A stretch of DNA of 64,000 bases, taken from contig NC_083879.1 in assembly GCF_032452875.1 (NCBI RefSeq), forward strand, positions 86,995,572-87,059,571, given 5' to 3'. Origin of the DNA: Bos javanicus (taxonomy: Eukaryota; Chordata; Mammalia; Artiodactyla; Bovidae). Every line of letters starts with the position of its first letter. The stretch's first letter is position 1. The notes under the pieces were generated by a model. It saw nothing but the letters and a program-made list of their open reading frames with translations. It ran no database searches and had not been told where the DNA came from. Below, in pieces: positions 57,941-64,000 of this stretch. Made by a program: the position numbers and the translations under genes.

Positions 57941-58101
57941 GGATTCCCTGTGAACAAGCTCGGGTGCTGGGAGCAGCTGTCTGTGGCCAGGTCTGGTGTC
58001 TACTTGCTCTGCTCTAAGCAGTGGGTGGCACTTCTCTTGCCAGCCTGAGTAAATGCCATGAACTGGCGGACCTTGTCCTTTTGAGATGATTTAAGTTTAT
58101 G
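57941..58101 (-). pseudogene. DCUN1D2: DCUN1D2 exon 2, degenerate UBA-like coding segment
   Basis: In frame from the acceptor (CCCAGAG|CAT) it reads HKLKSSQKDKVRQFMAFTQA, GKRSATHCLEQSK and then TAG where human has Trp (NEWRLDEATD). Homology continues after the stop (ATDS...Q.P), then a net 1-bp deletion relative to human shifts the frame before HRESM. The exon is 216 bp against an expected 217. Several other substitutions cluster in the second half. This breaks the UBA-like domain in the middle. The lesions are direct sequence observations; loss of function is inference, and an assembly error is possible though two independent lesions make it less likely. Confidence 0.8.
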
Positions 58102-60706
58102 CTCTGGGAAGCGAAAGAGGCAGGAAAGCCAATGAGGCCAGCCCAGAGAGCTGTTACAGCTCGATCACCAGCATCTACATTGTATCTGGACTTAACTTCT
58201 CCTGGGTGACCGGACTGCACTTCAGAACTACAGAAATACAAAGCTTTGTTGCCCATCGGATAAAAACACTGGACAGCCTTCTGAAAATTCAAACGACAGT
58301 ATCTATATAGTAACAAATGTGGAATGTCTAAACTCCCCCAGATTAGAAATATCAGTATTCTATGCAAAATACATTTTGATCTTTATCTGGTTCCCTTTGC
58401 AGGAAGTAGGATGCTGCTTTTTTCCCGAGTCTCAGTGAAATCCCCCTTTATAACACACATGTACCATCTGATGAAGTGAGTCTAGAGAGTAACCCGAGGT
58501 CTGACCATAACATCACAGCCCATCTGTGGGTCCTCCTCAGCTTCAATTAATTTCAGGCCCTAATGACCAGGAGAAGGCCCTTGAGATTTAGAAACATTAT
58601 TTTAAGTCCTCCTCTGTCTAAAATTAGCAGAACACTGATGAAAACACACACAGGTAACAAAAAATTGTGTGAAAAGTAACTTATAAAAGTTTCAAAAGCA
58701 GGCACAAAAAGCCTTTGATGATTAAGGAAAGATACTAATAATGAGAAGTTCATGTACATGTGACAGAAATAAAATGGAAAAATAGGGCAGAGGCTGTGGA
58801 TGGGTAGTGAATACCAAAACTGCCCTGTAACTGCACTATATACAGCACATGATGAAACCAAATAGTATTTCGATGCTTCCAGATACCGGAATGGTTAAGG
58901 TTTTATTTATTGAAGGTAACCTGATGAAAACGACAGCAGAAATGACAGTGATTCACCAAGGCTGTAAATCAAAACAGACGCCAGGGCCTTCCCTGACAGT
59001 CCAGCGACCAAGACAGCACGCTTCCACTGCAGGGGGCACGGGTTTGATCCCTGGCCGGGGAACTAAGATCCCACGTGCTGCATGGTGTGGACAAAGTGTC
59101 CCCCCTAAACAAAACCAGACCCATCTACTAGATGCTAATACTTTATAAATAACAATATGACAAAGGGGAAAATTTTACTTTTAAAAGGATTTATACTCAG
59201 TTTTGTTCAAAAAATGATGACATAGTATACAGAAGCACACAGAATAAGTTGTAACTTACAAAAACGTGTAACTGGAAAACAAGATGTAGATGAAGAAATT
59301 AGGAGGAGGAAAATAGACCAAAAAACCCAGAGATAAGATACAGACACGCATACCATATATATGAGCTGAAAGCTGAAAATTAAGCTTTGAGCTTCTCAGT
59401 TGCCAAAGCAAAGTACAGAGGGGACAGTTCATGTCACCACTTTCTTCAGTTTTGGTGCCAGGAGGAGCTGGGCCATTTGGAGGTCATGCCTAAAAAATAA
59501 ATTAATAAAGGTTCATAAATTGGCAGGACCACAGCCTACACTTCAAGCTCTGATGGACTTCACTAAGGCTCACCATGCCAAGGAAATTAAACTATTATCC
59601 ACGGCTTTTAAGGGAAGTGGGTGGGCTTTCCCTACATTTCATTGTCTTACTCTCTTAAAATGTCCAAAATTTTCATTAAAAATGTGGATAACCTAGGAGA
59701 AACATCAGATAAATTCTCTAACCTCTGGAAAAGGTCTCAAGCCTTTTAAACTGTGACCTTGTGAAGAACCACTTCTGTGATGTGGACATCAAGACTGACC
59801 ATATATCGAATGAAGATATGTCCTTAAAATACCCTTCCAGAGACACCGAATACAACAACAAAATCTCCTCTTAGGGTCGCTTCCAAGGGGCTGACCCAGT
59901 TAACGGTGTAAGCTGAGTCACCCTGATGGTTCTGGGTTCAGCAGGTCGGGGGGGGGGGGGGGGGATGCGGCAAGGAGTCAGACCCAAGTGCCCCCTTCAC
60001 TCTCCCGCCTCCAACCTCTTCAGAAGGCCAGGCTCCTGCCCACGCAGCCCCTTCCCTCGGGGAGCTGGGGCGCGGTCTCTGCTTTCTGGACCTGCTGGAC
60101 CCCTCCCGGCTCTGACCCGCCTCCTCCGCGGCGGCTCTCCCCACCGGGAGGGGTCCTCACGCCGCCGCTGCCCCTGCACCTCCCTCCTGGACCCCCTCTC
60201 CTGCCCGGAGCTCTCTCCCCAGGACCCCGCTGCCAGGACGGCGAAGGCTGCCCCAGCGCGGCCGGCTGCGTCCTCTCCCTGGCCGCCTTCCGACTCCTCA
60301 GGGCACCCGGTCTGCCCCTCCCGCACCTCTGGACGCCCCCCGCCCCACCCAGGGCGGAGCGCTCAGCTCGCATCGAGGAGCCGCGGCTGAGCGTCCACGG
60401 GCTCAGCGTCTGACGCCGCCACACGGCTCCCGGCCCGGCCCCGACCGCGGAGAAGGAGCTGGGGACCCGCGCCCCGGCCTGCCTCTCTGCCGGGCCTCGG
60501 CCCCAGCGTCACCGGACCCGCGTCTGTCTCGTCGGCCCGGGACCCGCTTGCCGCACAAGGGACCCCTCCGTTACCGCGCCTCCACGACGCCTCAGAGCAC
60601 AACCCGAAGGCTCCAGAAGCCCCTCCGTCGCTGACCCCCGCCCCGGGCACCGCCGCCGGTCTCCGACCCGGTCCTGCCCCCGCCGGCGACCCCCGCGCCA
60701 CCTACC
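58102..60706 (-). other. DCUN1D2: DCUN1D2 intron 1
   Basis: Contains a CHR-type SINE at about 58985-59110 and a G18-type homopolymer at ~59946-59963. It enters the CpG island from ~59.97 kb. I found no ATG-containing exon 1 with a matching donor. Confidence 0.6.
58985..59112 (+). repeat. CHR-type tRNA SINE
   Basis: 'gccttccctgacagtccagc', 'cacgcttccactgcaggggg', 'gggtttgatccctggccggg' and 'gaactaagatcccacgtgct' are the CHR/tRNA-SINE signature. Confidence 0.85.
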
Positions 60707-60796
60707 CTCGCCCCACAGCGCCCCTGTTCGCGCCCGCCGAGCCACGTGCGCCGTCCCCGCCTGGGCCTCAGCCCGGACAACGTCCGGGGACACAGG

Positions 60797-60888
60797 ACTC
60801 CGACTCCCGGCGTGCCCCGCGCCGCCCGGGGGCCGCCGGGACCCAGGCCGCGCTCGGCCTCCGACTCCCGGCGTGCCCCGCGCCGCCC
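60797..60888. repeat. 27-bp direct repeat in the promoter
   Basis: The block 'cgactcccggcgtgccccgc' + 'gccgcc' occurs at about 60797 and again at about 60861, 64 bp apart, within the presumed DCUN1D2 exon 1/promoter. Confidence 0.9.
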
Positions 60889-61179
60889 CGCTCCGGGCCG
60901 GGGACACCGCGCCCCGCCTCCTTAAAGGAGCCGGGACGCCATCTCGGCCGCGTCGGCGCCGAGCGCGTTCGGGAGACGGCGGGCAGAGCGGGCCCTCTGG
61001 GCGCCTGACCTGGGCCCCGCCCCGGGGGCGGCCCTGCCGCCTGGGAAGGGATGCGGAGAAGTCGCCTCCGTGTCCTCCCCTCCGGAGAGCCGGACCCAGG
61101 ACGTGCCGCGGCCGGAACGTCCGGGTGAGCGCTGCTCGGCGCGGCGTCTAGTGCGGCCCTCAGGGCTCCCTTCCCCTCC

Positions 61180-61445
61180 CTGCCCGGGGGTCTGGGCTCC
61201 CCCGCCCGGGGGGTCTGGGCTCCCCCTCCCCGGGGGTCTGGGCTCCCCCTCGGGGGTCTGGGCTCCTCCCTCCCCGGGGCCTGGGCTCCTCCCTCTCCGG
61301 GGGGGTCTGGGCTCCCTCTCCCCGGGGGTCTGGGCTCCTCCCTCCACGGGGGGTCTGGGTTCCTCCCTCTCCGGGGGGGTCTGGGCTCCTCGCTCCACGG
61401 GGGGTCTGGGTTCCTCCCTCCCCGGGGTCTGGGCTCCTCCCTCCC
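61180..61445. repeat. Minisatellite of 'ggggtctgggctcctccctc' type
   Basis: About ten tandem units of 18-28 bp, with variants gggggtctgggctcc + ctccc/tccctctcc/ctcccctcgg. It lies in the presumed first intron or downstream promoter of TMCO3. The Pro-rich and Gly/Pro-rich open frames through it are repeat artefacts. Confidence 0.92.
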
Positions 61446-62548
61446 AGAGTCTCCGGTCTCCCCGCTTCCTCCCCAGAGCACTGTCTCCACTCTCGGGGTT
61501 CCGCCCCCCCCAGGCTTTGTGCAGAGGACCGTGCTGCATCTGAGCGCCTTTTCCATGCCCGCACACCTGGCGGCGGATGCAGGGCAGATGCGGGACGGGG
61601 AGGGCGCATGGGAGCGCGGGCGGGGACTGTGGACATAGCGGGCTTGGAAGGTCCACAGCCCCCTCCCCCTCTCCCCCCTTCCCCCATACCCCAGCCAGAT
61701 CAGGTGTACGGAGGAGTCTCCCCCTCCCCGCACCCCCGGTTCCTGCGGGACCTCACCTGGGAGCTCACACGTGTTTGTCCAGGGGTCACGCGGCCTCCAG
61801 CTCCCTTGAGAAGGAAGCACAGCGTGGCCCCCAGTTAACGCGTGACTCAGGGACAGCTCCCAACCCAACTTCGGGGAGCTACTCTGAGGAGGGGATGTCG
61901 AGGGTGGCTGCCAGTCACAGGACAGGTGCCAGTGATTGGGTTGGTACCTGTCCAGAATACTGGATTTTGCACAGTTTAATTAGCGTTACATATTTTAAAA
62001 TTTATTATTGTCCATAAGAATTTTCTGTCCTTCCTGTTTTGCTTTTTAAATTCATTTTCCAGTTCTTTTAGTGATTAGAAAGGAATCATAAGTTGTATTT
62101 ACAGGATTATAAGTGCTTTATCTTTTAACAAATAGAATTTACATCATCTAACTTGTTAAAGTGTAAAATAGGCTTTTCGGGTAAAATCCTCTGCAAGTCC
62201 CGTTGGGTTAGCTCGCTCCCGCCCAGGTGTCTCTGCCTCCTTCTTTGCCGCTGTTTTCTGCCTGGACGCTCTGGTGGAATCTGGCCAAAATGCTCATGAC
62301 AAACCGTCCACTGCAAATAACCCTCCTGCTTCCTTTTTTCCAGAGGTTCTGCATCTGCTAACCCTGATCCCGCTGGACCCTGGAGGCTCGCTCTGGAATT
62401 CTCTCCTGGAGCTCTGGTGCCAGGTCAGGCCCCGCTCCCCCAACGTAGGGCCAGGGGTTCAGCTGGGTGTGGGAATTTTAAGAATTCATTATAAGACCAA
62501 AACTAGTCCAGAGTGTCTGTTTTCAATAATTAAAAATGGCAATAAGAG

Positions 62549-62690
62549 GGACTTCCCTGATGGTCCAATGGCTAAGACTCCAGGCTCCCAACGCAGGGGA
62601 CCCACCTTCCGTCCTTGGTCAGTGAATTAGGTCGCACATGCTGCGACTAAGACCCGGGACAGCCGAATAAGTGAATAGAATTTTTTAAAA
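62549..62690 (+). repeat. CHR-type tRNA SINE
   Basis: 'gagggacttccctgatggtc', 'caatggctaagactccaggc', 'gtcgcacatgctgcgactaa' and an A/T-rich tail at ~62680-62725. Diverged. Confidence 0.8.
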
Positions 62691-62854
62691 AGGAAAATAT
62701 ATGCCATTTATTTAAAAAAATAGCAATAACAAAATGACACCATTTACTGGAGAGAAACATGTTACAATTTAGTAGTCCATAGGATTTGGTAGTTGAATTG
62801 GAAGGTAAAATCAGAAGTTTATGAAGAAGGAGTGATTCATATTTTTAAAAAGTA

Positions 62855-63030
62855 TTTATTTGATCGCGCTGGGTCCTCTCTGTGGCTTGAGGGAGCTTCA
62901 GCCTTTGTTGCAGCCTGAGACCTTTAGCTGTGGCCTGTGGGGACCAGTCCCTGTGGTCAGGGATTGAACCCAGGCCCTTTTCTCTGGGAGCACAGAGTAT
63001 CAGTCACTGGACCGCCAGGGAAGTCCTGGT
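62855..63030 (-). repeat. CHR-type SINE
   Basis: 'tttgatcgcgctgggtcctc', 'gtcagggattgaacccaggc', and the reversed head 'tcactggaccgccagggaag' 'tcc'. Confidence 0.8.
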
Positions 63031-64000
63031 TCACATATTAAGGGTCTGTAAGTAATTTCAGCTTCATGTTCATAGACATCTATCAAAAGATAGACGCTCT
63101 TTTCAGTGGACATTATGACTACGACTGAAATTCTCAAAGGTTTCTCCTTAAAGTGACTGCGCCCCTTGGGTGTTGGGGGAGGGAGAACCTACTGCAGGGA
63201 CTTGTCTGTGGGAGGAGCTGTCACAGTGGACAAAGGGCGTTATTCCCGAACTCTCTGTGCAGCAGTTTATTTTTCTGAAGTTTGAAATCTATAAGAGATT
63301 TGCTTTCTGTGATCTTTGGAGAAAACGTGTGTGTCTAGGTCTGTGCCATTAACTCAGCATCTGAAGTTTGTGTCTCGGTTTTGAAAAATACTGAATGTGC
63401 GCACATCTGAAGTTGAGCTTGATTTCTTTCCCTCGAAACAGTAGAATCTTAGCATGTGAGTCAATAAAATAACAGATCAGCACATATTGCTGGTATCACT
63501 GTGATTGGTCAGTGGTTGGTTTGTTTAAGGTGGTAACATTTACTTAAAGCTGTACTGAAACTGCACGGGAAACAGTAATGCAAACAGCCATAGTTGTGTA
63601 TCCTGGCTCGTTGGAAAGTGAGCTGTCCAGAGTCTGTGGTCCTCTGGGAGACGTGGGGACACAGAGGGTCTAAATGCATACTGAAAAGATTCCTGACTTC
63701 ATCAGAATACTGGGCCAGCGTGCAGTTTTCAGCGGGTGACTTCTAACTGTCATTCTGAACGTGGGTCACTCTCCTGTTCAGTGGTGGCCTCTGCAGGGTA
63801 TGCCTGGGACAGTCGGCCCCACTCGACCACGGGCCACAGCCCCGCAGCAACCTCTTGTGCCTTCGTGAGCTCTCTGTTGGCTCTGAGTTCTTGGTTTGTT
63901 TGGGATTCTTAGAAATGCATGCTGTTATTTTTGCTGCGTCTAATCTACTTTGCCTGGGAAACCAGATTAAACTCATTAGAGCTGGGATTCCCAGTGAAGT

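Larger units (their letters stand above)
59970..61640. promoter_or_regulatory. CpG island: DCUN1D2 promoter, probably shared with divergent TMCO3
   Basis: Extended GC- and CpG-rich block. Leftward, a GAGG|GTAGGT site at 60705-60700 would end a non-coding DCUN1D2 exon 1 (about 60707-60930). Rightward, CCGG|GTGAGC at 61125 could end a non-coding first exon of TMCO3, which synteny places here in the plus direction; no TMCO3 coding sequence is present to 64000. GC boxes include 'gccccgcctcc' near 60911. No TATA box. Confidence 0.65.
61646..64000. other. Downstream of the CpG island; presumed TMCO3 intron 1
   Basis: AT-rich sequence with SINEs at 62549-62690 and 62855-63030. No exon matching TMCO3 (signal peptide, coiled-coil, Na/H-exchanger-like domain) is present, so the coding exons must lie beyond the window. 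Confidence 0.5.

Noticed and set aside
61070..61868. Pro/Gly-rich frames at the CpG island, considered as TMCO3 coding
   Set aside because: They run through a minisatellite and lack any TMCO3 feature such as a signal peptide or coiled coil; TMCO3 coding sequence is not in the window.

Overview
The window is nuclear DNA from a ruminant, most likely bovine or a close relative. The evidence is dense ruminant retroposons (BovB LINE, BOV-A2 and Bov-tA SINEs, CHR-type tRNA SINEs), vertebrate exon-intron structure and CpG islands. The gene order GRTP1 - ADPRHL1 - DCUN1D2 - (TMCO3) matches human 13q34; I recognised the genes by comparing exon translations with remembered human proteins, not by a search.

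Layout, left to right. 1-1588: the 5' end of GRTP1 (TBC-domain RabGAP, minus strand), coding exons 1 and 2 only, in a CpG island reaching ~2.1 kb; the remaining exons lie off the left edge. 2.1-12.4 kb: intergenic DNA with SINE remnants and two minisatellites. 12.4-39.2 kb: ADPRHL1 (minus), the cardiac ADP-ribosylhydrolase-like pseudoenzyme ARH2. Its seven canonical exons rebuild exactly 354 codons plus stop. About 7.9 kb downstream is a single 4.1-kb open exon (13973-18074). It joins in phase only through a weak donor lying across the canonical stop codon, and would give a 1,720-residue isoform with a long disordered, repeat-bearing tail. 39.2-42.8 kb: intergenic. 42.8-60.9 kb: DCUN1D2 (minus), a cullin neddylation co-E3. 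Its cullin-binding PONY domain is intact across six exons, but the N-terminal UBA-like segment in exon 2 carries an in-frame TAG and a 1-bp deletion. 60-61.6 kb: a CpG island shared by DCUN1D2 and, by synteny, the divergent TMCO3, whose coding exons are not in the window.

Structural highlights: a 20-bp x ~57 G-rich minisatellite in ADPRHL1 intron 2; an ADPRHL1 intron 3 made almost wholly of a 43-51-bp minisatellite; a minisatellite inside the coding sequence of the giant exon; an inverted BovB pair resembling a twin-priming product; nested insertions with visible target-site duplications; and an intragenic CpG island between the canonical stop and the giant exon. I found no bacterial-type system, CRISPR array or phage element. 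The strongest candidates for something under-described are the DCUN1D2 UBA loss and the stop-spanning splice of ADPRHL1.
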